64,000 bases of DNA from Geminocystis herdmanii PCC 6308 (GTDB taxonomy: Bacteria; Cyanobacteriota; Cyanobacteriia; Cyanobacteriales; Cyanobacteriaceae): assembly GCF_000332235.1 (NCBI RefSeq), contig NZ_CM001775.1, positions 3,500,804 to 3,564,803 of the forward strand. Direction: 5' to 3'. Position 1 is the first letter of the stretch, and each line of letters begins with the position of its first letter. The position numbers and the translations under genes were made by a program. Shown one piece after another: positions 28,101 through 36,754 of this stretch. A model generated the notes under the pieces. The model was given only the letters and a program-made list of their open reading frames with translations. It searched no databases and was not told the DNA's origin.

Positions 28101-28547
28101 GAGGCGGCGCACGCAGGGGAAGAAGGACGAGGTTTTGCGGTGGTTGCGGAAGAAGTTCGATCGCTTGCTCGTCAGTCAGCACAAGCAACGGCAGAAATTG
28201 AAAAGGTGGTAGCCGAGATTCAAGAAGAAACTAACGATGTAGTTAAAGCGATGGAATCTGGTACAGAGCAAGTAGTAGAAGGTACAAGACTGGTGGAAGA
28301 AACTAGAGCATCTTTAACCAACATTACTGCCGCTTCAGCTCAAATTAACCAATTAGTAACGGCGATCGCAGCTGCTGCGGCTGAACAATCTCAAACCTCC
28401 GAAGATATTACCGAAACGATGGCAGATGTTGCCATTATTTCCAATGAAACTTCGACGGCGGTAACTCAGGTATCTCGAACTTTTAAAAAGTTACTTAAAG
28501 TATCAGAGAACTTACAACAGAGTGTGAGTAAGTTTAAAGTGAATTAA
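25167..28547 (+). CDS. PixJ-like methyl-accepting protein with two DXCF bilin-type GAF domains
   Basis: In order: a disordered N-terminus; membrane helix near 70-93; a Cache-like periplasmic domain; a second helix near 365-385; HAMP; GAF1; GAF2; a second HAMP-like unit; and a full MCP signalling domain with [20 protein letters not shown]. Each GAF has both cyanobacteriochrome cysteines: DPCF (Cys518, Cys690) and a CH motif (Cys546, Cys718), 28 residues apart, the same spacing as the Cys494/Cys522 pair of TePixJ. DXCF domains typically bind phycoviolobilin and sense blue/green light. The likely role is phototaxis. Other pix genes (response regulators, CheW, CheA) are not nearby. Confidence 0.88.
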   Translation: MTQTSPQQPNQLNPETQTNNLPTNIRNSTSENNVNGIKPSPENNQNSSSKQGLISWVESKNLRFKFISSAVALGVIPIIVVGSIVSVLVSTSFKAQIKLNEEEKVNSISTEVNLLVRDRLLDIETLGDTFSFFPAFRNRNKAELTKKLTAYQEQYGYYDTLSILDNQGNVIAQTKGTPIPNLAQRNYILAAKAANGTIVSQPMTSLVDGTYGVYFITVLKNPITGQSEGFLRARVPVKILQEMMAKRQNTDGEIYYMADEDDQIFVSSEAEILTPRTTIDSVQKEADSVTLEKLFPQLELEDMASEVLHVTTRNTSTNSQQFVTIKALENEASMGEQVTPIDLDWKIVVGGNTGVVLKPVDQALNSIFLGILVSAIGVGYIAYLLAGRFVTPIEETTLAVKQISQGDLDIQVPVSGKDELADLGNSINDMTSQLKTLLSEQQMFASQSTLLKNMTLEMTKAFNISEVFEIAVTEIRQALQSDRVVVYSFDENWQGTIIAESVDRNYPQALGARILDPCFADKYVEKYIQGRVQATPDIYKAGLTECHLKQLEPFAVKANLVAPIVANGKLLGLLIAHQCSAPRNWELNEIEFFAQTATQMGLALERVMLMQSQQLDTFLSTKLKDISFKIAESLTKEKIFEVATNMGREALKTDRVIIYTFDQDWKGTVIVESVDPKYPRALGANIKDPCFADKYVDKYKQGRVQATNNIYTAGLTSCHIQQLEPFEVKANLVTPVIVEGSLLGLLIAHQCDAPRQWTESESIFLSQLATQIGPALERIQLLAKQRQSELEQRQAREIIQQRALELLMQVDPVSQGDLTIRATVTEDEIGTIADSYNATIESLRRIVTQVQGGTKAVNDVVNQQEQFVENLATEIIRQADDINIALEKIQTLAFSARMVLDNAEQAEEAVKQANRSVEEGEVAMNRTVDGILAIRETVAETAKKVKRLGESTQKISKVVNLIGSFADQTNLLALNASIEAAHAGEEGRGFAVVAEEVRSLARQSAQATAEIEKVVAEIQEETNDVVKAMESGTEQVVEGTRLVEETRASLTNITAASAQINQLVTAIAAAAAEQSQTSEDITETMADVAIISNETSTAVTQVSRTFKKLLKVSENLQQSVSKFKVN

Positions 28548-28582
28548 GGAAGAGTTGCAAAGTTTTTTTGTGATGATAGGTA

Positions 28583-28617
28583 TTCGGTATCAGGTGTTAG
28601 GTGTTAGGTATTAGGCT
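28583..28617. repeat. Heptamer tandem repeat (GTGTTAG/GTATTAG)n
   Basis: Four to five copies of a 7-base unit lie just after the first chemoreceptor gene. The unit is related to the TATTAGG tract at 17548. Confidence 0.6.
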
Positions 28618-28639
28618 AAGGAAAATGGAATTTTGAATC

Positions 28640-28840
28640 ATGACTAAAAAATTAGAAATGATGACTGATAAAGAATTGCGTCAATATCTATCGAATCATC
28701 GTGATAATGAAAAAGCCTTTAGTGAAGCTCTGGAAATTTTAATGAATCGCAAAAAAAATCCTTTTTCCTATCCTCCAGTTTCTTCTATGAATGAGAAAGA
28801 ATTGGAAAATATATTTAAGGCAAAAATTCAATCAATATAA
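28640..28840 (+). CDS. Small DUF6887-like protein
   Basis: This 66-aa acidic and helical protein carries MTDKELRQYLSNHRDNEKAF, the core of a small cyanobacterial family (DUF6887-like) often found near mobile or toxin-antitoxin genes. Function is unknown. It lies between the chemoreceptor gene and an Uma2 gene, next to a 201-bp inverted-repeat element. Confidence 0.6.
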   Translation: MTKKLEMMTDKELRQYLSNHRDNEKAFSEALEILMNRKKNPFSYPPVSSMNEKELENIFKAKIQSI

Positions 28841-28870
28841 TAGTCATCTCCAAAAATTAATAAAATAATA

Positions 28871-29071
28871 CCTCAGTTCGACATAAAGAAAATGATGAAA
28901 ACTAGACAGGTGGACAAGTGGACAAGTGGACAGGGAGAAAAATTCTCAATATTTGATGTACTTTTGAGAGAATTTTATTCATTCATCAGAAATACAATCT
29001 TCCTGTCTTCCTGTCTTCCTGTCTTCCTGTCTTCCAAGTCAGCCCTCACCTATTTTTATATCGAACTCAGG
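28871..29071. mobile_element. 201-bp inverted-repeat element, copy 1 (MITE-like)
   Basis: The ends are CCTCAGTTCGACATAA at 28871 and its near-complement TTATATCGAACTCAGG ending at 29071. A second copy lies at 47559-47751. Internally it holds tandem GGACAAGT units and a TTCCTGTC octamer repeat. No transposase is encoded; a 60-codon frame inside it is not a gene. Confidence 0.75.
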
Positions 29072-29107
29072 TGAATAATAGTCTTTTTTGGGAGAGGTTT
29101 AATAATT

Positions 29108-29140
29108 ATTCATTATTCATTATTCATTATTCATTAATTA
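29108..29140. repeat. Heptamer tandem repeat (ATTATTC)n
   Basis: About four copies of a 7-base unit lie directly upstream of the Uma2 start codon. Confidence 0.7.
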
Positions 29141-29142
29141 CC

Positions 29143-29751
29143 ATGACAGCCGTTATTACCAAACCGAAATTATCTTTTTCTCAATTTATTAATCAATTAC
29201 CAGATGAGGAGGGTTGCTACGAGTTAGTTAATGGAGAAATTATGCGCAAACAACCAACAAGAAAACATGATGATATTGCCGATGAAATAGCGGATATTTT
29301 GAAAATGGAAGCTAAACGATCGAATCTCAATTATCGTATCAGTGGTCGAATAGTTATACGCACCGAGACACAAACAGGACAAGAACAAGGACGTTATCCC
29401 GATTTAGCGGTAGTAGATAAAGATGTTTGGGAGTCTAATTTAACGGCTCAATCGGTTTTATATGATGCCCCAGTGTTAGTGGTGGAGGTTGTTTCTACTA
29501 ATTGGGAAGATGACTATATCGATAAGTTAACGGAGTATCAGTTATTAGGTATTAAGGAATATTGGTTAATTGATTATCTTGCTGTAGCTAGTCGATCGTG
29601 GTTAGGAAATCCAAAACAACCCACTATTTTTGTTTGTACCTTAGATGAAAATAATATTTATCAAATAAAATCCTATCAAGGAGACAACCGAATAGAATCC
29701 TCAACTTTTCCCAAATTAAAGTTAACTCCGTTAGAACTATTTGAAAAATAA
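29143..29751 (+). CDS. Uma2-family (DUF820) PD-(D/E)XK nuclease-like protein
   Basis: Start chosen at the ATG at 29143; the longer frame begins at a GTG inside the neighbouring mobile element. The 202-aa protein has the Uma2 core: GCYELVNGEIMRK, then GRYPDLAVVD with the active-site Asp, VLVVEVVSTN with the Glu, and YLIDKLTEYQ-type helix (DKLTEYQLLGIKEYWLID). Cyanobacterial genomes carry many such genes. They are predicted nucleases, often horizontally spread, with no settled role. Confidence 0.85.
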   Translation: MTAVITKPKLSFSQFINQLPDEEGCYELVNGEIMRKQPTRKHDDIADEIADILKMEAKRSNLNYRISGRIVIRTETQTGQEQGRYPDLAVVDKDVWESNLTAQSVLYDAPVLVVEVVSTNWEDDYIDKLTEYQLLGIKEYWLIDYLAVASRSWLGNPKQPTIFVCTLDENNIYQIKSYQGDNRIESSTFPKLKLTPLELFEK

Positions 29752-29811
29752 GCAAATATAATTATTACTAGATATTGATCTAAATTAACTCCCATTCGGA
29801 TTAAGGCAATT

Positions 29812-29857
29812 TCTTAATTCTTAATTCTTAATTCTTAATTCTTAATTCTTAATTCTT
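29812..29857. repeat. Heptamer tandem repeat (TTAATTC)n
   Basis: About six copies of a 7-base unit end three bases before the start codon of the second chemoreceptor, so the repeat takes the place of a normal ribosome-binding region. Confidence 0.8.
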
Positions 29858-29860
29858 ATC

Positions 29861-32800
29861 ATGACTCAAGCACCCGAAAAACCTAAATTCAACACTTCTT
29901 CCGTATCTGTAAATAAAGCTCCCATTCCAGTAGTTATAAAACCAACCCCGAAAAAAGAGCCATTGCCCATTGTTACATGGTTTTATAACATCTCCATTCG
30001 GAAAAAACAGGTATTTGTATTAGTCACAGCCCAAGCAATATCGATCGCAGCGTTATTAGGGGTAGGATTTATTCAAGTTGTTCAAGGAGGTAGAGAGCAA
30101 TTAGCTAACCAGTCTATCTCTGAGTTAGAAGCAACTAAAATTAACTACAGTATCAAAGTTAATCAAATGGGGTTCGGTTTTCGTGGGCAATCGGATAACC
30201 TTGCGATTATCAATGCGGCTTTGACTAAGGTTAATGGGGGAACTTTAAGCCCTCAAGATCGATCGATCGTGCGTCAAATTTTGCAAAATGAGATCAAAGC
30301 GCGTAATATTGAATATGCGACCCTTGTGGGATTAGATCAAAGAATTATTGTCAATGCTAATAACGATCGAACTGGACAAGTATTTAATCCTAATAATTTA
30401 GTCTCTCAAGTTATCAACAATCCCCAACAAATTAAAACCACAGAAATTAAGCCTTGGGCAGATTTAGTTAAAGAATTACCTCCCATTTTTTCTAGTCTTT
30501 CTCAAAATCAAGATGTCTTAATTCGTTATACCTTTACCCCTGTTTTTCGTCCGGGTACTCAACAAGTAATTGGAGTGTTAATATCTGGAGACGTTGTTGA
30601 CGGCAAATTTTCCATCGTAGAAGATACCCTCAAGGTATTCCAAGGAGGGTATAGTGCGATTTATAAAATCACTGGAAACAAAGATTTTAAATTATCCAGT
30701 GCCTTAACAGAAACGGAAACTGAAAGAGGACAACCTTTAGCTACCAATGCACTTTTTGAACTCGCCATCCAAAATCCCGATGAAATTGTCTCTATCAGGG
30801 ATAAAGTAGGAGATACAACCTATACTCTGACAGGGCAGATTCTTAAAAATTTTCAAGAGCAACCTGTGGGAATTTTGGTGAGGGGGACATCAGAAAAAGC
30901 TCTCAATCAAATTATTTCTAATAGTTTAAGCGCTCAAGGGCAAACAGCAGTAGCTGTACTTATTGTCAATCTTCTCTTAATTTTAGTGTTAGGGCGTGTG
31001 ATTGCAAAACCCATTGAATCTTTACAGCTAACCGCAGAAAAATTTGCCGAAGGAGATTATAGTAGAAGAACTACTGTTCAAGGAGATGATGAAATAGGGA
31101 AGTTAGCTCGTACTTTTAATGTCTTGGCGGATAATATTGAAGAAAGTGAGTCTTTTTTGATGTTAGATGCAAGTAAAGTTAGTCTTTTCCAAGATATTAC
31201 TGGCTCAACTACTCTGGATGAGGATGATGTTAATAAAGTGTTCGATCGAGCTTTACCCAAAGCGAAGGAAATATTACAGGTCGATCGACTGGTAATCTAT
31301 CGTTTTAAAGGTGATTGGAGTGGTTACATTAGTAATGAAGCAGGAGACCTTGATTTACCTAGTGCCGTTGACGAAAAAATCAATGATCCTTGTATTCCAC
31401 CAGAATTAAGACAGGCTTATATTAACGGTCGAGTTGTACCCACAGAAAACGTCTATACCGCAGGTTTTGCTCCCGAACACGAAGCCCTAATGTACCGACT
31501 ACAAATTAAATCTAATTTAGTAGTTCCCATCGTAACTCAAGGACAACTATTTGCTCTGTTAATCGCCCATCACTGTCGTAAACATCATGAATGGGAAGAA
31601 AGAGAAATTGCCTTTTTAGGTCAAATTGCCCTAAGATTTGGGGTAATCTTAGACAGGGTAAACATCCTCAAAAATCAGATTGCCGCAGCAAATCGAGCTG
31701 ATCAATTAAAAGAAATTACCCTTTCTCTTGCCTCTAGTTTAAATCGTCAACAGGTACTAGATTCGGCAGTTAAAGAAATTCGTACTGCCTTAAAAACCGA
31801 TCGAACTATAGTCTATGAATTTGATGAAAATTGGCAAGGTACAATTACGGCTGAATCCGTAAGTTTAAATTATCCCGTTGCTTTAGGGGCTCAAATTCTT
31901 GATCCTTGTTTTGCTGACAACTATGTAGAAAAATATCAACAGGGTAGAGTACAAGCCACTCCAGACATTTATAAAGCTGGTTTAACAACTTGTCACCTCA
32001 AACAATTAGAACCTTTTGCGGTGAGAGCAAATTTAGTCGCGCCTATTTTAGTGAACCGTAAATTAATCGGGTTGCTTATTTGTCATCAATGTTCTGATGT
32101 GCGTAACTGGGAATCTGCGGAAATTGAGCTATTTTCCCAACTAGCAACCCAAGTCGGTTTAAGTTTAGAGCGGGTAAAACTTCTCGATTTACAGTTAAAT
32201 GCGGAAAAAATCCAACGGGAAGGAAAAGAGTTATTACAAAGACGAGCTTTAGAATTACTCATGCAAGTTGATCCCGTATCCCAAGGAGACTTAACCATTC
32301 GGGCATCTGTAACAGAAGATGAAATTGGCACGATCGCCGACTCCTATAATGCTACGATCGAGAGTCTCAGAAAAATTGTTGCTCAGGTACAAACAGCGGC
32401 GGGAGAAGTGTCTCAAACTACCAGTAATAACGAAAATGATGTCAGAATTTTGCGTCAAGAAATTGAAGAACAGGTAGGAAGTATCACTGATGTATTAAGT
32501 ACTATTAAGCAAATGAGTCGATCGAGTAATCTTGTCGCAGAAAGTGCCGAACAAGCGGAAGAAGCACTGCAAAAAGCCCAAGAAAGTGTGGAAATGGGGG
32601 ATTCCGCCATGAATCGTACTGTTCGATCGATTTTAGAAATCAGAGTCACAGTACAACAAGCCGCCGAACAAGTGAAAAAATTAGGGGATACCACCCAAAA
32701 TATCGCTACCGTTGTGGGTTTAATCGGACGTTTTGCCGCCCAAACTCACCTTTTGGCTTTAAAAGCCTCGATCGAAGCCGCACGGGCAGGAGAGCAGGGA

Positions 32801-33220
32801 ACGGGCTTTGCCGTAATCGCTGAAGAAGTAAGGGCATTAGCCACCCAATCCGCTCAAGCAACCTCGGATATTGATAAACTGGTTAACGAGATTCTCAATG
32901 AAACTAAAGTGGTTGTTACCGCTATGGAGGAAGGTAGTGAGCAGGTAATCGAAGGGAGTAAACTGGTGGAAGAAACCCGTCAAAGTTTAAACCAGATTGC
33001 GGCGGCTACTATTCAAATTAACGAATTAGTAGAAGCGATTGCGGCGGCAGCTTTTGAGCAATCAGAAAACTCCGAAGAAGTAAAATCTAAAATGGAGGAT
33101 GTTGCTAGAATTGCTGAGAAAACGACTATTTCGGTAACTCAATTATCCGATTCTTTTGTAGAATTACAAGACGTTGCTCGAAAATTAGAATCTAACGTTT
33201 CTCAGTTTAAAGTCAGCTAA
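29861..33220 (+). CDS. PixJ-like methyl-accepting protein with one degenerate and one DXCF GAF domain
   Basis: The architecture parallels the gene at 25167: membrane helix near 46-68, periplasmic sensor region, second helix near 365-385, HAMP, GAF1, GAF2, a HAMP-like unit and the MCP domain. GAF2 retains both bilin cysteines, DPCF (Cys683) and CH (Cys711), 28 apart. GAF1 has DPCI and an EH in place of CH, so the canonical bilin Cys is absent. The signalling tip is altered (HLLALKASIEAARAGEQGTG instead of NLLALNA...GRG), which may weaken CheA/CheW contact. The MCP and GAF2 regions are close to those of the first gene, suggesting tandem duplication and divergence. Confidence 0.88.
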   Translation: MTQAPEKPKFNTSSVSVNKAPIPVVIKPTPKKEPLPIVTWFYNISIRKKQVFVLVTAQAISIAALLGVGFIQVVQGGREQLANQSISELEATKINYSIKVNQMGFGFRGQSDNLAIINAALTKVNGGTLSPQDRSIVRQILQNEIKARNIEYATLVGLDQRIIVNANNDRTGQVFNPNNLVSQVINNPQQIKTTEIKPWADLVKELPPIFSSLSQNQDVLIRYTFTPVFRPGTQQVIGVLISGDVVDGKFSIVEDTLKVFQGGYSAIYKITGNKDFKLSSALTETETERGQPLATNALFELAIQNPDEIVSIRDKVGDTTYTLTGQILKNFQEQPVGILVRGTSEKALNQIISNSLSAQGQTAVAVLIVNLLLILVLGRVIAKPIESLQLTAEKFAEGDYSRRTTVQGDDEIGKLARTFNVLADNIEESESFLMLDASKVSLFQDITGSTTLDEDDVNKVFDRALPKAKEILQVDRLVIYRFKGDWSGYISNEAGDLDLPSAVDEKINDPCIPPELRQAYINGRVVPTENVYTAGFAPEHEALMYRLQIKSNLVVPIVTQGQLFALLIAHHCRKHHEWEEREIAFLGQIALRFGVILDRVNILKNQIAAANRADQLKEITLSLASSLNRQQVLDSAVKEIRTALKTDRTIVYEFDENWQGTITAESVSLNYPVALGAQILDPCFADNYVEKYQQGRVQATPDIYKAGLTTCHLKQLEPFAVRANLVAPILVNRKLIGLLICHQCSDVRNWESAEIELFSQLATQVGLSLERVKLLDLQLNAEKIQREGKELLQRRALELLMQVDPVSQGDLTIRASVTEDEIGTIADSYNATIESLRKIVAQVQTAAGEVSQTTSNNENDVRILRQEIEEQVGSITDVLSTIKQMSRSSNLVAESAEQAEEALQKAQESVEMGDSAMNRTVRSILEIRVTVQQAAEQVKKLGDTTQNIATVVGLIGRFAAQTHLLALKASIEAARAGEQGTGFAVIAEEVRALATQSAQATSDIDKLVNEILNETKVVVTAMEEGSEQVIEGSKLVEETRQSLNQIAAATIQINELVEAIAAAAFEQSENSEEVKSKMEDVARIAEKTTISVTQLSDSFVELQDVARKLESNVSQFKVS

Positions 33221-33227
33221 AGAGAAA

Positions 33228-33256
33228 TGAGTAATGAGTAATGAGTAATGAGTAAG
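33228..33256. repeat. Heptamer tandem repeat (GTAATGA)n
   Basis: About four copies of a 7-base unit lie just after the stop codon of the second chemoreceptor. Confidence 0.7.
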
Positions 33257-33404
33257 AAGTAAAAATTTACACAATAATAGAGGTATTCTGATTCTGTCAT
33301 TTATGTAGAAAAAGAAAAGCCTCTCTTACCATAAAGATAAAAAGAGACTCAACTTCTTTATTTATAAATATTTACTTCTTTTATCCCCTATCTCCTCTCT
33401 TTTA

Positions 33405-34481
33405 TTAAAGTACGTTTCCTTGTAAAGACTCGGAATCAATGGGCTTAATGAAGTATAAGCGGATAAATTGACTAGCGTTAGACAAGAATAAAGGCAATTT
33501 ACGAAGGAATTTGATAGGTGCGATCGAATTACTAGCATCAATAGCTCGTAATTTTTCACAATTACTTACACAAATTTCTAAACTATCATAGAAAGCAGGA
33601 TTGTCCACATCAATGATGACAGGGAAAACTCGCCCTGCGGTATGATTAGTTTTCTCAATGACGTGTTTGTCATAACTTCTCGCATCTAAACCAATGGAAG
33701 CATAAAAGTCAGATCGTTGTAAATCATTAAGGTACATTGTGGCAAATACCGATAACAAGAAGAAACGACACCACAACTTCGCTTTCCAATCATTTAAATA
33801 TTCAGGTTTAGCTTTGAGAATAGCATCAAAGAAATCACCGTGACGGTTTTCATCTTGACACCAATTTTCAAAAAACTTGAAGATAGGATAAATACGACTT
33901 TCGGGATTTTGCTCTAAATGACGATAAATAGTGATATAACGCCAATAACCAATTTTTTCAGATAAATAGGTAGCGTAGAAAATAAATTTAGGTTGGAAGA
34001 AAGTATAGTCACGACTCTTGGTTAAAAATCCTAAATCTAAGGATAAGTTAAAGTCAGACATAGCTTTATTCAAGAAACCAGCGTGACGGGCTTCATCTCT
34101 TGACATTAAGTTAAAACACTCAGCCAACACAGGGCTTTTATGTTTTAAACGTCTGCCCAATTCCTTATACAATAAAAATCCCGAAAATTCAGCAGTACAA
34201 GAGCGTTCAAGAAATTCTACAAATAATTGGCGAGTTTCACCATCAATATGATCCCATGATTGATCAAAATCGGCATTACGGACAAAATGATGACGATTAT
34301 AATCCACTTTGAACTCGGCTAGAATTGCTTGTAATTCTTCCTCGTTGACGGCAATGTCCATTTTTGCCATAGCATCAAAATCTGTGGTGTAGAAACGGGG
34401 TGTTAGGATAGTTTCTTTCGCTGGTGCTTTGACTCCCGGACGTATTTCTTCGTATTCGGGTTTTTGTACTGTTGTTACCAT
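33405..34481 (-). CDS. acsF: Mg-protoporphyrin IX monomethyl ester oxidative cyclase
   Basis: The 358-aa protein is the aerobic di-iron cyclase (AcsF/ChlA) that forms the isocyclic ring of chlorophyll. Its start, with [22 protein letters not shown], is characteristic, and the carboxylate/histidine motifs ([11 protein letters not shown] and DENRHGDFF) supply the di-iron site. It acts at the thylakoid with Ycf54. The gene stands alone, divergent from psbM about 400 bases away. Cyanobacteria often have a second, low-oxygen paralogue; none is seen here. Confidence 0.95.
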   Translation of the reverse strand: MVTTVQKPEYEEIRPGVKAPAKETILTPRFYTTDFDAMAKMDIAVNEEELQAILAEFKVDYNRHHFVRNADFDQSWDHIDGETRQLFVEFLERSCTAEFSGFLLYKELGRRLKHKSPVLAECFNLMSRDEARHAGFLNKAMSDFNLSLDLGFLTKSRDYTFFQPKFIFYATYLSEKIGYWRYITIYRHLEQNPESRIYPIFKFFENWCQDENRHGDFFDAILKAKPEYLNDWKAKLWCRFFLLSVFATMYLNDLQRSDFYASIGLDARSYDKHVIEKTNHTAGRVFPVIIDVDNPAFYDSLEICVSNCEKLRAIDASNSIAPIKFLRKLPLFLSNASQFIRLYFIKPIDSESLQGNVL

Positions 34482-34895
34482 AATATTTTTAAAAAACTAT
34501 ATTTATTGCTATTCGATCGAGCAGTTTCATGATCGAAAAATCTAAGTTAAATCTAAGTTTAACAAAATCTTTACCATGTCACGAATCTATTTTATTAAGA
34601 GTTGTAACAATCCTTGAGAATGGAGAATTAAGAATGGAGAATTGAGAATGATTTTTTTTGTCATTGCGGTGAGGTGCGTAGCATTGCGAGGCACGAAGCA
34701 ATCTCTCAAAACTCAATTTCCCTAGTTGGTTAAAAAACAATAATGTTAACAGTTTTTATGTTTCATTAGTTATTAAATAAAAAATGTCAAGTAAAATTTA
34801 CAATTATTTATATATATTTTTTTCTCTATCAAGAGTGAAAATACAAAATTATGATATTCTAGTTATCGTCAGTTGAGTTCTGAGAATAATAAAAA
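34482..34895. other. Divergent region acsF / psbM with REP-like repeat
   Basis: Holds the upstream regions of two photosynthesis genes. Contains a heptamer-like GAGAATGGAGAATT tract near 34615-34650 and the REP-like repeat. Promoter boxes were not assigned. Confidence 0.5.
34660..34705. repeat. REP-like dispersed repeat, copy 2
   Basis: The last 24 bases (34682-34705) are the exact reverse complement of part of 2191-2217. The first part (TCATTGCGGTGAGG) is a second, imperfect unit of the same repeat. Confidence 0.65.
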
Positions 34896-35000
34896 ATGCA
34901 AGTTAATGATTTAGGCTTTGTTGCCACCCTTTTATTTGTGCTTGTGCCTACGGTTTTTCTCTTGATTTTATATATTCAAACTGGAAAAAACGAGGCTTAA
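34896..35000 (+). CDS. psbM: Photosystem II protein PsbM
   Basis: A 34-residue frame begins [19 protein letters not shown] and continues with a single membrane helix ending in YIQTGKNEA. This matches PsbM almost along its full length. PsbM is a one-helix subunit at the PSII dimer interface. The gene is too short for usual ORF thresholds. A weak hairpin (AAAATC/GATTTT) followed by T-rich sequence at 35076-35102 may terminate it. Confidence 0.95.
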   Translation: MQVNDLGFVATLLFVLVPTVFLLILYIQTGKNEA

Positions 35001-35138
35001 TAAACCTATTTAAGAAAAACATAGATAATTTACTGTTACAGTTGTTATCTCAACAGGAGAGATTATTACTAGGATAAAATCACTTTTGATTTTAGTTTTT
35101 TTAAACTATTTTTCCTAGTTTTTCTCTTTTAAATTCTT

Positions 35139-35555
35139 CTATATTTGTTTTCTTCGATCGAAATATTTACCCCAACCGCGCCACGATAAGACATAATTAA
35201 TTTCAGCTCGATCGAGTACCCACTGAACATAAGTATTACTGTTAGGACCCGGATAATAACGATACACATTATTATAAGGATAAAATAAGGGAGATTCTTG
35301 AATAACCTGTCTTAAATTTTGGGCTTCTTCCCCTTGCCATTGAATTTCTAACCAACTCTCCCCATTGCCAACGCCCCTAGTTGCCGTCATCAAATTATAA
35401 TGTAAATGCCCCCAACTACTAGGCACTAAATTTTGACTTTGCCACACTTCCCACCGTTGTTGACAACCGTCTTCCTCAATCACAAACCAATAATGAACAG
35501 CAATATAACCGATAAAAGGGATTTTTGCAACTCTCAAATCAACATTTAAAGTCAT
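35139..35555 (-). CDS. DUF3750-like protein
   Basis: The 138-aa protein contains YYPGPNSNTYVQWVL, the core phrase of the DUF3750 family, and a C-terminal WRGWGKYF. It has no signal peptide or clear membrane helix. The function is unknown. It precedes a small coiled-coil membrane protein on the same strand. Confidence 0.65.
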   Translation of the reverse strand: MTLNVDLRVAKIPFIGYIAVHYWFVIEEDGCQQRWEVWQSQNLVPSSWGHLHYNLMTATRGVGNGESWLEIQWQGEEAQNLRQVIQESPLFYPYNNVYRYYPGPNSNTYVQWVLDRAEINYVLSWRGWGKYFDRRKQI

Positions 35556-35611
35556 GATATTATCTGAGTTTAATTAAATAAAGAGGCAATATTAGTGCCT
35601 TTTAGGGGAGA

Positions 35612-35908
35612 TTAACTGAGTAGGTTGGGATAAAGTATTTTACTTAACCCCAATAACAAGGCAACTAAAATCCCTCCAATAACACTTCGAGCGATAAACT
35701 CAAGGTTATCTAACCTTTTACTCAGTGCCTCTTTAGTTTCATCTAATCTTTTACCTAATCCATTAACATCACTTTTCACAGTAGCAATATCTACTTTTAT
35801 AGATGTTAACTCCTCAAAGACTTTTTCAAATTTACGATCGACTTGTTCAAATTTAGAATTAATTAAATCTTTTAACTCTTTTAAATCATTATCTGTTATG
35901 GTACTCAT
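35612..35908 (-). CDS. Small coiled-coil protein with C-terminal membrane anchor
   Basis: Start chosen at the ATG at 35908 (MSTITDNDLKELK). A continuous amphipathic coiled coil (about 5-70, with repeats of FEQVDRKFEK type) is followed by one hydrophobic helix (IGGILVALLLGLSKILY). Such tail-anchored coiled-coil proteins are common in cyanobacteria and have no assigned role. Length is 98 aa. Confidence 0.65.
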   Translation of the reverse strand: MSTITDNDLKELKDLINSKFEQVDRKFEKVFEELTSIKVDIATVKSDVNGLGKRLDETKEALSKRLDNLEFIARSVIGGILVALLLGLSKILYPNLLS

Positions 35909-36081
35909 GTTAAAACCTAATGAAGATATTTGTTGCAAATATTACCCATAATAATAATTGTAAAACTATTCCCTCTTTCCTATTTTGATCATTCGACTTT
36001 TTTGATTAACCCCTAATTACCCGCTATAGAATATAATGTCTTAAATTGTGTCTATTTGTTGTTAACCTTGTGTGAGGAGTA

Positions 36082-36702
36082 ATGTTTAATCTGATTGTCA
36101 GAATAACTCGATCGTTCAAGTCTAAAATATATTTATCGGGTTTATTAATAGCGACACTAACTCTAATTATTGCCCATAATTTTATTATCACCAAACTTGA
36201 AGCGGTACAAGCTCAACAAGCTGTACCCATTACTGCTTCTTGGAGTCAAGCCTCTTTTCCTGTGGAGAATTTTCAAGCCTATACCTCTGGTTTTGGTTAT
36301 CGCATACATCCTATTTCTGGAGATAGACGAATGCACCAAGGCTTAGATTTAGCCGCCCCTCTTGGTAGTTATGTTCGTAATTGGTGGAGTGGACAAGTTG
36401 TTCACTTATCAGATCACACAGGGTGTGGTACGATGATTAGAATTAAATCAGGAAATTGGACTCACGAATATTGTCACCTTATGGGTACAGTAGAAAATAC
36501 AACTAGAGGACAGGCTTTGATCGATCGAAATGGCGGTATTATGTTATTCATGGGGCAAAATATTCCAGCTGGGGCAAGAATTGGTAGAGTAGGCATGACA
36601 GGAAGCACCACAGGACCTCATTTACACTGGGGATTGATGTATAATGGTAGATATATTGATCCTGCCGATGTATTAAGACAAATGTTCGCTCAAAGAATTT
36701 AA
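36082..36702 (+). CDS. M23-family (LytM) peptidoglycan endopeptidase
   Basis: A membrane or signal helix near 18-36 exports the protein. The LytM zinc site is intact: His85 and Asp89 (MHQGLDLA), and His180/His182 (GPHLHWG), with the additional catalytic His132 (EYCHL). The 206-aa length gives one catalytic domain with no LysM or coiled coil. It has a good GAGGAG ribosome site. It probably cleaves peptidoglycan cross-links in the periplasm. Confidence 0.9.
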   Translation: MFNLIVRITRSFKSKIYLSGLLIATLTLIIAHNFIITKLEAVQAQQAVPITASWSQASFPVENFQAYTSGFGYRIHPISGDRRMHQGLDLAAPLGSYVRNWWSGQVVHLSDHTGCGTMIRIKSGNWTHEYCHLMGTVENTTRGQALIDRNGGIMLFMGQNIPAGARIGRVGMTGSTTGPHLHWGLMYNGRYIDPADVLRQMFAQRI

Positions 36703-36722
36703 TTTAGCTACAACTAATTGTA

Positions 36723-36744
36723 GAGACGTAAAATTTTACGTCTC
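36723..36744. terminator. Perfect 22-base palindrome between convergent genes
   Basis: The arms GAGACGTAAAA and TTTTACGTCTC form a perfect inverted repeat between the M23 peptidase and truB stops. A degraded relative occurs near 54913-54938. It may act as a bidirectional terminator or be a dispersed cyanobacterial palindrome. Confidence 0.6.
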
Positions 36745-36754
36745 CTCCTCTAAT

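Noticed and set aside
28892-29074. 60-codon plus-strand frame
   Set aside because: It lies wholly within the 201-bp inverted-repeat element and reads through its tandem octamers; no ribosome site or family.
35076-35102. Strong psbM terminator
   Set aside because: The stem is only six A/T-rich pairs; mentioned in the psbM entry but too weak to list separately.
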